DNA of 64,000 bases. It comes from Carex sylvatica (taxonomy: Eukaryota > Streptophyta > Magnoliopsida > Poales > Cyperaceae). Shown here one piece after another: positions 50,898-63,721 of this stretch (positions within the stretch are counted from its first letter, which is position 1; each line of letters begins with the position of its first letter). Location of the stretch: assembly GCA_964058845.1 (NCBI GenBank), contig CAXKVR010000138.1, forward strand, positions 620,001 to 684,000. Reading direction: 5' to 3'. The position numbers were made by a program, and so were the translations under genes. Below the pieces are notes generated by a model. It was not told where the DNA came from, made no database searches, and saw only the letters and a program-made list of their open reading frames with translations.

Positions 50898-53800
50898 TTA
50901 TCTATTTTTCACACTAGAAAAATAAACAAAACTCTCAATGGACAGCTCAGTAACATCACACTTTGGCCCGACTTCTCTCTCTTTAAAAATTTCATAATAT
51001 TCTGATGAACACTCGATCACAACACAAACCCTAATTTCGAACAAAGAGACATTTGGGGATTCATAAAATGGAATCACACTAGTGCATTTCCTCATCTCTT
51101 CAGATCCTTCAAAATTACACATATCTAAGGACATGTATTGTGGGGGCCCGCCTCCGACAGACATGCGTAACCACAATCTGTCTGTACTGGATGTGTTGTG
51201 AAGAGTTATGCAAAATCTTATACCAATAGGCAATCCTGGAATGAATGCAAGTGGGTTCTCTGAATCATTTCCAGCCACTTTCAATTCTGCTTTGATAGAT
51301 TTCATTTCCTTGAGAACATCCAATTCTTTAAATTCAAATAGTTCAAACAACCCATGTAAATCAACAATACCAGAACTCCTTTTGTCAATTGACCTCTTAA
51401 CCTCTTTTGTGAAATCAGAAAGACATGAGATAGCCTCTAGGTGTGAGATTTTCGCACAAAGGTTCTTCAAATATTTACATGAGTTCGTCCCAGCCAAAGA
51501 GAGTGTAAAAGCATCTGAGAGCAAGTTTAACTCCAGGATGTGGCATTCTACTTCTTTAGTCCAGCCAGTAAAACTGTAAAGAATACTTCTCAGAGAGCTG
51601 TCTAATTTTTCCAGTAAAACATGGTGGCTTCTAATTTGAAAAGTAGTAGAACTTCTGAGGTCAGACTTGCACCATATTTCAGATATCAATTGCACAATTT
51701 GTATGTATTTTGATAAAAAATCTACAGTTGTGCTGGCTGATTGCGATGTATCAAAGGAGATAATTTTTAGCTCCTTTGAACAAGACCTACAGAAACATGA
51801 AAGTACTTAGAAGTTTCAAACAGAACAAAAAAAATGAAATATAAACTCCATGTGGATGCCTTGGCTTGGAGTCGACATAAGAAAAACAATAGATCTGCCA
51901 ATAAGCAATGGCAATTAGATTTTGATAGTTAATCCAATGGGACCAGTTCAATTGAAATATTGTTTATATGGATTATACAGGGCTGGGCTTGAAATCAGGA
52001 AATGATAAGATGCTGACTCCAATTCAAGTTCCAATTCCAGTTTTAAAGAAACTATTACCAAGCTACAATCAAACACTTTTGGTCTTTTCGTTCTCTCCTT
52101 TTTCTTGGTTTGCTTCCTGCTTGGTCTTATTATACTTCCTGTCTAAATTAGGCAAAAGGTTTGTAGCATCAAGGAGAGAGAGAAAAAAAATAGAAGTACC
52201 TCAAAATTCTTTCAGCATCATTTCCATTGGACCGCTTTATCAACGACCATGCGTTTCCAATTGATTTGGAAATTAACTTTATAATAGACAGCATCACTTC
52301 CTCATTAGTTCCATTGCCATCAACTTCTGCCATTAAATCTTGAGATTTCCATTTAATATTGGTATGATAAAGTAGAAAGGTTAGCAGAAAATCCCGATCA
52401 ACGGTGCCTTGTAATGCACGGGAGATTCTACCAAGTAATGCAACAGCATAAGAGAACAGCACCACAGGTGTGTCGGGTGTGGTTTCATTCTCAGACAGAG
52501 GTGATGCTATGCATACAACTAGTGTTGCGGCCATACTGGGTTTGTCCAAGGCCAGATCTACTTTACTTGTTTGCTCAATCTACAACATAAGGAAAAAGTA
52601 AAAAGACATTAATGATGTTCATTATTGTCTGAAAAAGTTAACCAAAATACCCCCTTAATTTTTGAATGAGATGGACATAAAGAGATGTCCTTCTGAGGGA
52701 AATGTACCTAAATGTGAAAAGAAAATGACATGCTATTCTCCAAAAAGGTAATTTACATTACCTGCTTAGCCAAATCTTTAGCTAAACTGAGAGAAAATCT
52801 CTGGTGATTCTTACCCAGAGAGAACAAAGCAAAGAATATGTCTTCCTCTTCCTGAAAATGATATACTGAAAATTGAGGCAATGGACAGTGAGAGAAGTTC
52901 CCTTAAAATTTAACTTGCCACTAATATACCTCAGGATGTCTCTCCAAATTTGCAATTAGCTCATTAACAGTAGATTTAAATATCCCACGCTTAGGCAGTT
53001 TCATTAATCGAAGAGTCTTCCTTGCCTTATGCCGTACCAAAGCACTCATATCAGTCAGCAAACCTGAAAACTAAAACCAAACAAAAAGCTATCAAATTTT
53101 AAATAATAGAAACAATTAAAAAATAATATTTATTTCCAACTTCATTTTATTACAATATACCATGTGCATGTGTTTCTCATGAACATTAAGACATTCATGT
53201 GCCGCCATATGAAACAGTGAATCTAGAGCCTCTACCCGCACCCCCTCGACATCATCATTCATCAAGTCCATTAATAAATTTATGGCATCATCAGCAAATT
53301 TGATAGACAATAGTGCATGTATTCCTAGAGATCTACACGCTACCTTCCTCACCTACAAAATTAAAAAGAACAAATTAGTAAAAGGAACCCTTTGTGTAAA
53401 AAGAGCCCTTACTGTGTTAGCACAACTTCTTCTTCTTCTTTTTTTTTGGATACATAAACCAAACAATTGCCATTATCGATTTCTTTGAATTGTATTATTA
53501 ATGTATTACCTCGTAAAACTCATCTTCTATTCCATGAACATAAGCACCGGCTGCACATGCATATGATGGCTTCGATTCTTTATCTAATTTAACAAGAGAT
53601 TTTCCTCCATTTTTGGCTCCAAATATTTTCTTAGATAATGACTGCATTAAAACACTGTCAGAGACCAGCTTGAGCTTACCAAGTGCTTCAAATGCTTCAA
53701 TTCTGACTTTCACACTCATGTCCCGTGCCATACAACAAATCTGGACAGAAAAAAAGAAACATAATATTGATGACATACTTTCATGAATGAAGCAGGGTTT

Positions 53801-55428
53801 ACAAATTAGATTAATTACCATGCCAGTACTACACTGGTATATGTCCTGTATTAATCCATATCAATCTGTACATAACCATAACAGTTTCCTTTGTAGATCC
53901 ATCTATACTGATGCAAATAAAGATGAGTAACTTCTCTAGGAAATAACACAGCATGTTTCTCTTATTTGCAATAATGGGCAGCATTTGCTAACATTTGAAA
54001 ATAATGCCAGTTTTCTAGTAAGATACTCAAAAGTCTGTCCTTGAGTTCAGAAAACATCTATATTCTTCAGCATTTGTGCAAGCTCCCAGTTACCAGATTA
54101 GTATGATATTTTTGGGCTATTACATTAATGCTGTCAGTGTGTAATAAAATTTAGCAATTTTGGCTTCCTAGTTTACATCAACTTATGAAAAGATCTGATC
54201 GAGTTAATATGAAAAAATAGTAGTATTATGTTTGTTTCTAATTTGATAAAATTTGCAAACAGTCAAAAAATGAGGACTTGCAAATATGAGAAATTCTGGT
54301 TTAATTTGCAAATATGGTTGAACCTTCATGTACAAGTTTGCAAAAGGGACCTAGGTCTGAGTATCATCAATACAAAATCCAAATCAATGTAACATCATAT
54401 TCATACCCAATTCTTAATGTCGAGAATAGAGTTGGACACATATGTTGGTTTTGTAGTTAAGTAAGAGTAAGACTGTCATTGAACTCCAAAAATATGCATA
54501 GAACAGCAATACAACACCAACATCACATCAGAATATTGGAAGCTTTACCTGAGTAAATATTGTATCCATCTTTTCACTCTTATCTACACCCTTCTCTACA
54601 AGTATTTTCCCACACAAACCAACCTACCAATTAAATTTCAAATGTCAGTTTTGTAATCTCCAAAGGTCCATCAATCAAATATTAACCAAATAAGTGTTAG
54701 AACAAATAACAAACCATTCTTACAGCAGCAGATCTGACCAGTTCATCATCATCCCTCATCAGACCAACTGCATGCTCAAGACAACACTCAGCCACACAGA
54801 AGTCCACACCAGCCCCAGCCACAGTGAGAAACTCAAATAAGCCATCAATGGCCTCTCTCCTCAAAACGGGATAAATATCACCAATAAACCCCAGAAGAAC
54901 CCTTACCATAACTTCGTCCGTTAAATTGTTACTACTGCATTTCCATATTCCAACAATAAACACCAATAAATTCAAAATCCTTAATCTAACTCTATAAACC
55001 CTGCTAGAAGCTAGAGAAAGCACCAGATTCTCATCCAGAACCGAGTCCACAATAGAGAATCCATCTTTATTTAAAGAACTCCTCGCAATTGAAAGGAGAG
55101 CTGAAAGCACAGCTGATGAATTTCGATCATGGCCATTGATGAGGGATCGGATGGTGGAGACAATTGACTGGGAAAGGGAAGGATGAAGGGACACTGATTG
55201 ACTGAGAACAGAAAGTGCGAGGCTTAGAGAAAGGGGATTGGTGGAGAGGCGGGGCAGGGAGAGGAGAAGAGATTCAACGGTGGAATGAACGGTGACGATA
55301 GAAGTGGAGGGGTTTAGGACGACAGATAGAGCAGTGGATAGCGAAGAGAGGTGCAAAGGGCAATGGGGATGGGGAAGGGGATTGCAAGTGGGAGTGACAG
55401 CAGGAACTAGGGATCCTTCTCTTTCCAT
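50898..55428 (-). CDS. SIEL: SIEL/INTS4-like ARM-repeat protein
   Basis: Eight exons: 55428-54715, 54623-54549, 53740-53510, 53352-53161, 53070-52930, 52851-52762, 52579-52200 and 51786-50898. All are GT-AG and in frame, giving 903 residues. The frame is open upstream to 55620, but MEREGSLVPA is the first Met that suits the family. Residues about 20-450 are alpha-helical ARM/HEAT repeats (LRREAIDGLFEFL, DDELVRSAAVRM, VRIEAFEALGKLKL, VEGVRVEALDSLFHMA, ALVRHKARKTLRLMKL). The C-terminal part (SENPLAFIPGLPIGI, NTSSTDRLWLRM) matches the non-repeat domain of SHORT-ROOT INTERACTING EMBRYONIC LETHAL. Family knowledge: SIEL binds SHR and other mobile transcription factors and promotes their cell-to-cell movement; the fold is that of Integrator subunit 4, so a role in snRNA processing is the alternative. 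Confidence 0.93.
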
Positions 55429-56525
55429 GAGAAAGGAGAGGTCGAGCGGGAGACGGGGAGGGGGAGGGGGAGAGGGAAGTAGAAATTGAGCAGAGCGGAG
55501 CGGGCGATGGACATTGGAGTGAAATGGCAAGGATGTATATGCCAAACTGTTTTGATATTTGGACCTGGTCTCACATTGAATTGCAAGTTTCGGCCCATTT
55601 AAAGCTAATATTGGGTCCATACTTTACCAATGTAAGAATTTTACATTACAAATCTATAGTAAGCTGCGCCATCCTTGCAAACCTGCATAATGGATCAGGG
55701 TTGCAATTTTTACTGGGCCCGAAAGGCCCAATACGGGCCTGGTTTGTGTTGACTCCTTGATGTTATTGCATCATAAAACTTATACATACATAAATAGGCG
55801 ATTATGTTAATTATAAACTTATTTAGTTCTTTTAACATGATTCTAATAACATTTGTATATTATCTACTTACATGATTGCACGTGACGACCTGGCTCCAGG
55901 ACGCAACAATCATTCTCCATTTTAAACATGGCAAAACCATTTGGCGTTAAACACCCAAACAGAAAAAAGACATCCAAGATACAAAATTACACAAATATAG
56001 AACCAACCCCCTTCTATGTCAAAACAAAAGGTGAAAATAAAAAAAAAGAAATAGATAATATGACGAAAGCTAACTTTGTCTGACGCAGTTATGATAAGAG
56101 ATTATGAAATTGAACTTGAACAACATAAACAAATATCTTAGCTTAGGCTGTTGACCAACACACTTCTAACCCCACTTGGGTAGACTCAAATTTTATTTTG
56201 GTCGATGTGGCTCAGCTAAAAATTAACTACCCTTCTAATTTCATACCCACAATTTCCCTAACCCTCACCTACTTATTGACATACATTATCTTGTGAAAAC
56301 AACCCTTAGTTAATTTATTGCATCATTCCAAATTCAACAACCAAGCTGATTTGCTTTTAGCTCAACATCCGGCCCAACCGCTGACCATAATTGCAAGTGT
56401 GCGTGGCCCACTCTCAGAGACTCATCTCTATCTCACGTGGCACTGAATCTCGGTAATAGGTCAACATATGCATATTCACAGTGGAACCTTAGTCAAGACG
56501 AAATTTTTCTCTCATTAATACTATC

Positions 56526-56532
56526 TATAAAT
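56526..56532 (+). promoter_or_regulatory. Probable TATA box of the ABCG gene
   Basis: TATAAAT lies 186 bp before the start codon and is followed by a CT-rich leader, a normal plant arrangement. No transcript start is known. Confidence 0.5.
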
Positions 56533-56606
56533 GGAACATTATTCACAGGAAAACTCATTACCCTCTTAATTCCATCCCCCTACCCTCTCTCCCTCCTCCC
56601 CACCAC

Positions 56607-56632
56607 CTCTCTCTCTCTCTCTCTCTCTCTCA
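56607..56632 (+). repeat. (CT)n run in ABCG leader
   Basis: Uninterrupted CT dinucleotides in the probable 5' untranslated region. Confidence 0.8.
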
Positions 56633-56711
56633 AGGGTGCACGCAACACCCTTTTGTAGCCTGTAGAAGACCGCATTTAACAGGGATTGGCGGTTAATTAT
56701 AAGAGAGAAAG

Positions 56712-59009
56712 ATGTCAAGGTTTGTAGACAAACTCTCCTTCTTTGACAGGAGAGCATCTCCAATGGAGGATGCAGATGGCATACCACGTAGCGGGTTACT
56801 CGTGCATCACCCGAGAAGCCCTGCCGCATCCCCACCAGCACCATTACATCCACAGGGAATCTCATCCTCCAGCCTTGCTCAGCTTTTCAAACGTGTCGGC
56901 GACACGCACAGTGATTTATCATCTACCCCTTCATCCCCTTCCACCTCGACCTTCACACTCGAACTCACCACACCGATGGTCCCACCCTTTGTCGGAGGTG
57001 TCAGCCAAACCCCATTCGTGCTATCCTTCACCGACTTGTCATACAAGGTGAAGCGACCCCAAAAGGGCTCTTGCCTCCCGCCATTCAAGAGCAATCCTAC
57101 AGTTTCAGATGGGGCTGTAACGGAGTTGTCTAGCACCAAGACTCTGCTCGACTCTATTTCTGGCGAGGCAAGAGAAGGAGAGATACTAGCGGTGCTAGGT
57201 GCAAGTGGGTCGGGTAAGTCGACCCTTATCGATGCATTAGCCAACCGGATCGTGAAGGAGAGCCTCCAAGGATCCATCACACTAAATGGAGAACCTTTAG
57301 ACAGCCAGCTTTTGAAGGTGATCTCTGCATATGTTATGCAAGATGATCTCTTATACCCAATGCTTACTGTTGAAGAGACTCTCATGTTCTCAGCTGAGTT
57401 CCGATTGCCGCGAACTCTCTCAACTGATAGAAAAAAGGCACGTGTTCAAGCACTGATCGACCAACTCGGGCTTCGGTCCGCTGCCAATACTATAATTGGA
57501 GATGAAGGACACCGTGGAGTTTCTGGTGGAGAGCGAAGGAGAGTATCAATTGGTACCGACATAATTCATGACCCGATTGTGCTCTTCCTAGATGAACCGA
57601 CATCCGGGCTTGACTCAACCAGTGCATTCATGGTGGTCCAGGTGTTGCAACGAATTGCTCATAGTGGCAGTATTGTTGTTATGTCGGTGCATCAGCCGAG
57701 CTACCGGATTCTCAACTTGCTAGACCGCCTCCTCTTTCTGTCCCGTGGGCAGACAGTCTTCTACGGCCCACCAAGTAGTCTCCCCATCTTCTTCACCGAA
57801 TTCGGAAGCCCGATACCCGATAATGAGAACCCGACTGAGTTCGCTCTAGACTTTATCCGTGAGATCGAGGAGACACCAGCCGGCGCCAGAGAACTAGTTG
57901 AGTTCAGCAAGTCATGGCAGAAGCGAACATTGACTTATAAGCCTCCTGCCTACGGTGAAAAACAAACTCTCTCCCTGAAAGAGGCAATAGCTGCTAGTAT
58001 TTCACGTGGAAAGCTTGTCTCTGGTGCAACCGATGTCTCAGATGGATCTGCTTCATCAGTACAAAAGTTTGCAAATCCTTGGTGGATAGAAATGGGTGTT
58101 CTAACCAAGCGATCCTTCACCAACTCCAAGCGAATGCCCGAGCTATTCATAATTCGTCTCGGGGCGGTTCTTGTAACCGGTTTTATACTTGCAACTATCT
58201 TTTGGCGCCTAGACAACTCCCCCAAGGGAGTACAAGAGCGGCTCGGTTTTTTTGCAATTGCCATGTCTACTATGTTTTACACATGTGCTGATGCACTCCC
58301 AGTTTTCCTCAATGAGAGGTACATATTCATGCGCGAGACTGCTTACAATGCATATCGCCGCTCCTCCTATGTGCTCTCACATGCCATAGTTGGCTTCCCT
58401 CCTCTTGTATTCCTCTCCTTCGCCTTTGCCTTGACGACCTTCTTTGCAGTGGGTCTGGCCGGAGGCGTCTCTGGGTTTATGTTTTTTGTTGCGATTGTGT
58501 TAGCCTCTTTCTGGGCCGGCAGCGGATTCGTCACATTTCTCTCAGGTGTCGTTACACATGTGATGCTAGGTTACCCTGTGGTAGTATCAACCCTCGCGTA
58601 TTTTCTATTGTTTAGCGGTTTCTTCATCACGCGTGACCGAATCCCGAAATACTGGCTCTGGTTCCATTACCTTTCTCTTGTGAAATATCCATATGAAGCA
58701 GTAATGCAAAACGAGTTCAGTGACCCAAAGAAGTGCTTTGTGCGGGGTGTGCAAATGTTCGACAACACACCGCTCGGTGCATTACCACAATTCTTACAAT
58801 TGAAGGTACTCAAAGCAATGGGCACCTCAATTGGGTTGAATTTGAATGCTGACACTTGTATAACAACCGGTAAGGATCTTCTACAGCAACAGGCTGTTAC
58901 AGATCTCACCAAGTGGGATTGCCTTTGGATTACAATCGCATGGGGATTTCTCTTCAGGATTCTCTTCTATATATGTCTGTTGCTAGGTAGCAAGAACAAG
59001 AGGAGGTAG
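56712..59009 (+). CDS. ABCG half-size transporter (ABCG1/2/6/16/20 group), intronless
   Basis: A single exon of 765 residues. Order is nucleotide-binding domain then membrane domain, as in ABCG half-transporters. Walker A is GASGSGKST at 163-171, the ABC signature [12 protein letters not shown] at 270-281, and Walker B with D-loop [13 protein letters not shown] at 290-302, followed by the H-loop in [10 protein letters not shown]. Membrane segments begin near residue 480 ([21 protein letters not shown]) and about six are predicted by hydrophobicity, with NERYIFMRE and a long last extracellular loop between segments 5 and 6. The N-terminal segment is Ser/Pro-rich. The absence of introns and the sequence both match the Arabidopsis group involved in suberin and pollen-wall lipid export; such half-transporters work as dimers. 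Substrate and exact orthologue are not determined. Confidence 0.95.
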   Translation: MSRFVDKLSFFDRRASPMEDADGIPRSGLLVHHPRSPAASPPAPLHPQGISSSSLAQLFKRVGDTHSDLSSTPSSPSTSTFTLELTTPMVPPFVGGVSQTPFVLSFTDLSYKVKRPQKGSCLPPFKSNPTVSDGAVTELSSTKTLLDSISGEAREGEILAVLGASGSGKSTLIDALANRIVKESLQGSITLNGEPLDSQLLKVISAYVMQDDLLYPMLTVEETLMFSAEFRLPRTLSTDRKKARVQALIDQLGLRSAANTIIGDEGHRGVSGGERRRVSIGTDIIHDPIVLFLDEPTSGLDSTSAFMVVQVLQRIAHSGSIVVMSVHQPSYRILNLLDRLLFLSRGQTVFYGPPSSLPIFFTEFGSPIPDNENPTEFALDFIREIEETPAGARELVEFSKSWQKRTLTYKPPAYGEKQTLSLKEAIAASISRGKLVSGATDVSDGSASSVQKFANPWWIEMGVLTKRSFTNSKRMPELFIIRLGAVLVTGFILATIFWRLDNSPKGVQERLGFFAIAMSTMFYTCADALPVFLNERYIFMRETAYNAYRRSSYVLSHAIVGFPPLVFLSFAFALTTFFAVGLAGGVSGFMFFVAIVLASFWAGSGFVTFLSGVVTHVMLGYPVVVSTLAYFLLFSGFFITRDRIPKYWLWFHYLSLVKYPYEAVMQNEFSDPKKCFVRGVQMFDNTPLGALPQFLQLKVLKAMGTSIGLNLNADTCITTGKDLLQQQAVTDLTKWDCLWITIAWGFLFRILFYICLLLGSKNKRR

Positions 59010-61060
59010 TTTTCTTCAAAAAAGAAAAATCGAAAGGGGGATGTAAAGTATGTTGCTTGATGCTTTGGTGGAAGCCCATTAATTGTACTGTTCATGTTTT
59101 GTTCATTTTGTTTTTTTTTGTTTTTTGTTTTTGTTTTTGGATATAGTTTGGTTTGTTTAAAGCTGATTTATCAATCTTTGAGAATTACCTGTATTTTTGT
59201 TATATAGCATAAAAGAATTCCGCTTATTATACGAACATTTTAAACTTCCATGTGCTTGCTGAAATATAGAGTATAACAGTCTTAAGGACAAAATGCAGAG
59301 AAAACAGCGTATTTATCCTCTGTTTTATTCCCTTTCTATTGGACATAATGCATTGTTAATTATCTTTAATTTACAGCTATAATTTGCTACTGGATTTTCA
59401 CTAGACTAACAAGATCCTCTTCTTGTTCGAGTGCACTCAACTTTTGCATGACCAACGTGTACGGTGCCTATTCGGGGATAGCACAGGGGCAGTATTATTT
59501 GTTCTTTGAGATTTGTGCATAACATATTTGGACAGTTGAGATTTTCCCAAAAAAAAAAAAAACACACTCAAAGTTTGAGATATCTCAGAGGATGCGAATT
59601 CTTCTTGTTCCAATTTCACTTGTTATTAGAGCATGCCCCCATGCAAGAAGTTTCTAGGTTTATTTAAGTTGAAACTTTTAAATAAGTATGGAATATGAGC
59701 ATATGCATTCATTATAATTAATAGATAATGGATTCTCTTCAAATTCTCTTTCTCCACATAAATGTAAAGATAAAGAAGCTACTAAAATAGATCATTTCTG
59801 TTCTCTTTTGATAAGACTGGCGCATTACTAGTCAATTCCATTTGCAAAGAAACCACATTTACATGAGCTTAACGAAAGGAAGGAAGAAAGAAATAAAAAG
59901 CAAAGAAAAACAAAAATAGAATCTAAGCACAACTACCCAACCCATTTCTATGTCCTGGTACGGTACAAAGAGTACCAATTAGTTCCAAAAAGTAGTACCG
60001 AACCAAGAACTATGTTATTATCTAGCATACAAATTACAATAAAATAAGGTACTATGTTATAATTAATCTACAAATAAATTCTAGAGGAACTAGATATGAA
60101 GCAGAGTGTGCACAATGCCTCAAATTTTGAGTTCATATCTGTTGTCCGGTATCCATTGGAGATGATATACGAATTACATTAGAACAACAACCTCTCCAAC
60201 AATTGGCATGACCCTTCCTTTTTCTCAAAAAAAAAAACCCCTCTCCAACAAATAAAATTTGGATTGTTTAAACTTAATTTTTTTTTATATAAGGCTTGAA
60301 AGCCCATGTATTAAAACTAGACGATTGTATTACAGGATCCTAAGATTTACTTCAACAATCGATAGAAACCCCTTGCCTAAGAAAAACCCTGGATATGTTG
60401 GTCTCAGCAACTCACAAAGACATCATCGATTTTAATTATGTTGTTTCACCTCAACTGTACCAGTAACTGGTACAGGAGCAAAACAAACAAGTAAAATCTC
60501 TGTCCCACCCTTTTAGCATCATAGACCGACCCAATCAAACATAAACCATTTCTAACTACTTACTCAGATATCCTTTGGTACCACATGTACCAGTTACAGA
60601 AAACAACAACACAAGGTACAAACATACGCTGCCTGATAGTCAATTTTTAAATTTAGAATTTTAGTATGTATGAACACATATACAACAAGATATGTTTATG
60701 GCGTCTGCGGATGTGTATTCTGAAAAAAGTTTCAAAACATATGAACTAAATAAGTAAATATAATTCTGTGAAATTTTTTGGTAATAAGATTTAAATTGTG
60801 GAAAATTATATTAAAGTTCGTCATTGAATTCTTATGCATGGAGTCCTATACTGCATATATAAGCATACAAAATTTATACAGTCCTATTTTAAAAAAATAC
60901 TGATAGCAAATGCTGACCTTTCAAGTGTTTTGCTCATAACATCTACAGCAGTAGAATTTGATATATATTAGAAACCAGTAATAGTTGTCTGATGTTGATC
61001 AAACGGTCAGTGGGAATATACTTAATTATACCCCTTTGGTTATCCTCCAACAAGGGAGGA
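59010..61060. other. 3' flank of ABCG gene and intergenic DNA
   Basis: The T-rich segment to about 59200 is the probable 3' untranslated region. The remaining AT-rich DNA shows no supported gene or element. Confidence 0.4.
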
Positions 61061-61075
61061 ATGGAAATAAGAGTT

Positions 61076-61224
61076 TTTTTTTTTTTGTAAGTAAAGGTTG
61101 GAGATCAAGCCATCCAACTATTTAATTTAATATCCACAAAGAATTGTTCATTTCGAGTTTCGAACCTACTACCTCCCACACAAAGAGTATTGCCTTTGCC
61201 ACTAGATCAAAAGCTGATTCTCAA
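61076..61224 (-). mobile_element. tRNA-derived SINE with target duplication
   Basis: Read on the minus strand: a head with an A-box-like TAGTGGCAAAGGC, a B box GGTTCGAAACTC, a body, and an A tail next to 61076. It is flanked by ATGGAAATAAGAGTT (61061-61075) and ATGAAAATAAGAGTT (61225-61239), a 15-bp target duplication with one mismatch. No coding capacity, as expected for a SINE. Confidence 0.88.
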
Positions 61225-61239
61225 ATGAAAATAAGAGTT

Positions 61240-61704
61240 GAGACCGCTGCCTCCCTTTTAGATCGACCCGAAACATAAACAAATAATTACATCTATTTGC
61301 TCTCCAAATTTTATAATATCATATTTATCTTTTTAATTTACAAAATTCTCGTCTTTTTCCAGTGATGCATATTTAGCACAAAATTTATCCAGTTCTTCTT
61401 ACGTACTAAGGCAGCTCAGGGTAAAATTGTTTTTTTTTTTTTTTAAGAAGGATGATGAGGGTAATTTCAAACATTTCTATTAACAGTAGTTTGTGCACAA
61501 GTCGGTAATTTTCACTCAAACCAAGAGCAGTTGAAAATTTGTTCTATAACTGGAAGTAAACATGAAGCATATTTAAGGAGGAGAACAATACAGTGGACGT
61601 CAACAGAACAGTATATGTACTGTGTTTGTCAGGTTGGTACCGTTATCGGAAAGAATGACAAGCGACTGAGCAAAAATTTCAAATAAAAGGGTATTACGAA
61701 AAAT
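61240..61704. other. Spacer between SINE and copia element
   Basis: AT-rich DNA with a T run near 61430. Nothing else is seen. Confidence 0.4.
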
Positions 61705-62074
61705 AGAAGAACACAATACTCCCAGAAACATCATTTCCTCTCAAATTTTTTATATATTCAAAACATTATTTTATAGAGAGATATCTCTATTTTTTCTTCT
61801 CTAATTTTGGACTCCATATGTGTCTATTTATTATATTTTCTATAGACATTCATGTATGAAAACTAAATATTACAAAGCTTATTTTAGAACAACAAATCTC
61901 ATAGAATAAATAATAAATTCTACTGCTCCAATATCTTGCCATCCTTGGTTGCTTTGATACCGAATATTAGATGGTGCATTATTTTTTTCCTTGCTTTGAT
62001 ATCTTGCAATATGGACTGCTGCAATATTTCCTTCTTTGCTTTGATACAAAATGTGTCAGCTTGTTCTTTCCATA
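61705..62074 (-). repeat. Probable 3' LTR of the copia element
   Basis: On the minus strand a polypurine tract (TTGAGGGGGAG) directly precedes 62074, where an LTR would begin; its expected first bases TG appear as TATGG, probably mutated. The inner end is approximate because no second LTR is in the window for comparison. Confidence 0.5.
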
Positions 62075-63721
62075 CTCCCCCTCAAGTTGGTGCATAGATA
62101 TCTGTCATGTCTAATCTTTCAATTGAGTCATTGAATATTTTACTCAACACCGGTTTCGTTAGTACATCTGCACGTTGTTCACTTGATCGTACAAATAGTA
62201 TTGTAATAACCTTAGCTTCCAATTTCTCTTTGATGAAGTGTCTATCCACCTCAACATGTTTTGTTCGGTCGTGCTGCACCGGGTTATGAGAGATATCGAT
62301 GACAGCTTTATTATCACACAATAATCTCATTTCGGACTTTGGTTCAAAACCTAGTTCTGTTAAAAATTTCTTTAACCATAACAGCTCACAGATTGCTTTC
62401 ACCATTCCTCTAAATTATGATTCTGCACTGGAGAGCGCAACAACATTCTATTTTTTGCTCTTTCATGTTACCAGGTTTTCACCTACAAATGTGAAGTATC
62501 ATACTGTTGATTTTCGATCCATCACACACCCTGCCCAATCTGCATCACTATAAGCCATTATATTTAAGTGTGAATTTTTCTTAAATGTAATACATTTTCC
62601 TGGTACGCCTTTCAAGTACTTGAGAATTCTCATCACTGCCTCTAAATGTTCTTCCTTGAAAGAGTGCATAAACTGACTAACAATGCTCACAGTATATGCA
62701 ATGTCAGGTCTAGTGTGAGATAAATAAATCAGCTTTCTAACTAACCTTTGATATCTTTTTATGTTGATTGGTGTGTGATCCGAATAGGCATCTAATTTTA
62801 AGTTTGGAACCATTGGAGTATCAACCGGTTTACACTCTAACAATCCAACTTCAGTAAGAAGGTCAAGTATATATTTTCTTTGAGATAAATAAATACCTTC
62901 TTTATTTCAAGACACCTCGATACCCAAAAATTATTTTAGTCCACCAAGATTTTTCATCTCAAATTCCCTAGATAATCTTTCCTCCAAGTTTTGTATCTCC
63001 CCTTTGTCATTACCTGTTATGATCATGTCATCGACATAGATTATCAAGATCGTAATTTTACCTTGGCTCTTCTTATAGGACATAGTGTGATCAGATTCAC
63101 TTTGTGTGTACCCATATCCTTTCATCGCCTGACAGAAATGTCCGAACCATGCTCTCGGTGACTGCTTTAGTCTGTATAATGACTTCTTTAATCTGCACAC
63201 CTTGTTCATGTTAGTTGATAATTGATAGCCAGGAGATACCTCCATATAGATCTCTTCTTTTAATTCCTCATGTAGAAATGTATTCTTTACGTCAAATTGG
63301 TATAATGGCCAATCCAGATTTGCTGCAAGAGATAAAAGAACTCTAACAGAATTTAATTTAGCAACTGGAGAAAAAAATTCTTGAAAATCGATCCCGTAGA
63401 TTTGAGTATAACCTTTTGCTACTAATAGGGCTTTGTACCTTTCAACTTTCCCTTTTACATCATACATCACAGTATATACCCATTTGCACCCTACTATTTT
63501 CTTTCCAACAGGTAGATCAGTTAGTTACCAACTTACCATGTGTCATTTTTCTCCAATGCATCCATTTCTACATTCATTGCATGAATCCATTTTGGGTCAT
63601 TTCTAGCTTCCTCTAATCTTTCTGGTATGACTATAGATGATATATGATTCACAAAGCCTTTCCTTTGCCATGATTCCTTCAAGGAACTAACACAAGGTAC
63701 AGAATCATAAATTATAAGCAC
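62075..63721 (-). pseudogene. Decayed Ty1/copia polyprotein: reverse transcriptase and RNase H remnants
   Basis: Minus-strand fragments follow the copia order: a linker with an EARNDPKWIHAMNVEM-like segment, reverse transcriptase with VYMEV-like and IIYVDDMIITG (catalytic Asp pair), then the PDIAYTVSIVSQFM region and RNase H with AYSDADWAG and the segment LLCDNKAVIDISHNP. A frameshift separates the linker from the reverse transcriptase, two in-frame stops follow the LGGLK segment, and four more lie between the DRKST and MVKAICELL segments. Gag, protease and most of integrase are not seen; the left-over DNA to the right edge is unrelated AT-rich repeat. This is a non-functional 5'-deleted copy. 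No crop or animal virus is involved. Confidence 0.93.

Larger units (their letters stand above)
55429..56711. other. Divergent promoter region between SIEL and the ABCG gene
   Basis: 55429-55520 is probable SIEL leader. The middle is unremarkable. A TATA-like TATAAAT occurs at 56526 and a (CT)n run at 56607-56632 lies in the probable ABCG leader. Confidence 0.45.

Noticed and set aside
55429..55620. Longer N-terminus for SIEL starting MDPILALNGP
   Set aside because: The extra 64 residues resemble translated leader (polyproline and low complexity); family similarity begins at MEREGSL.
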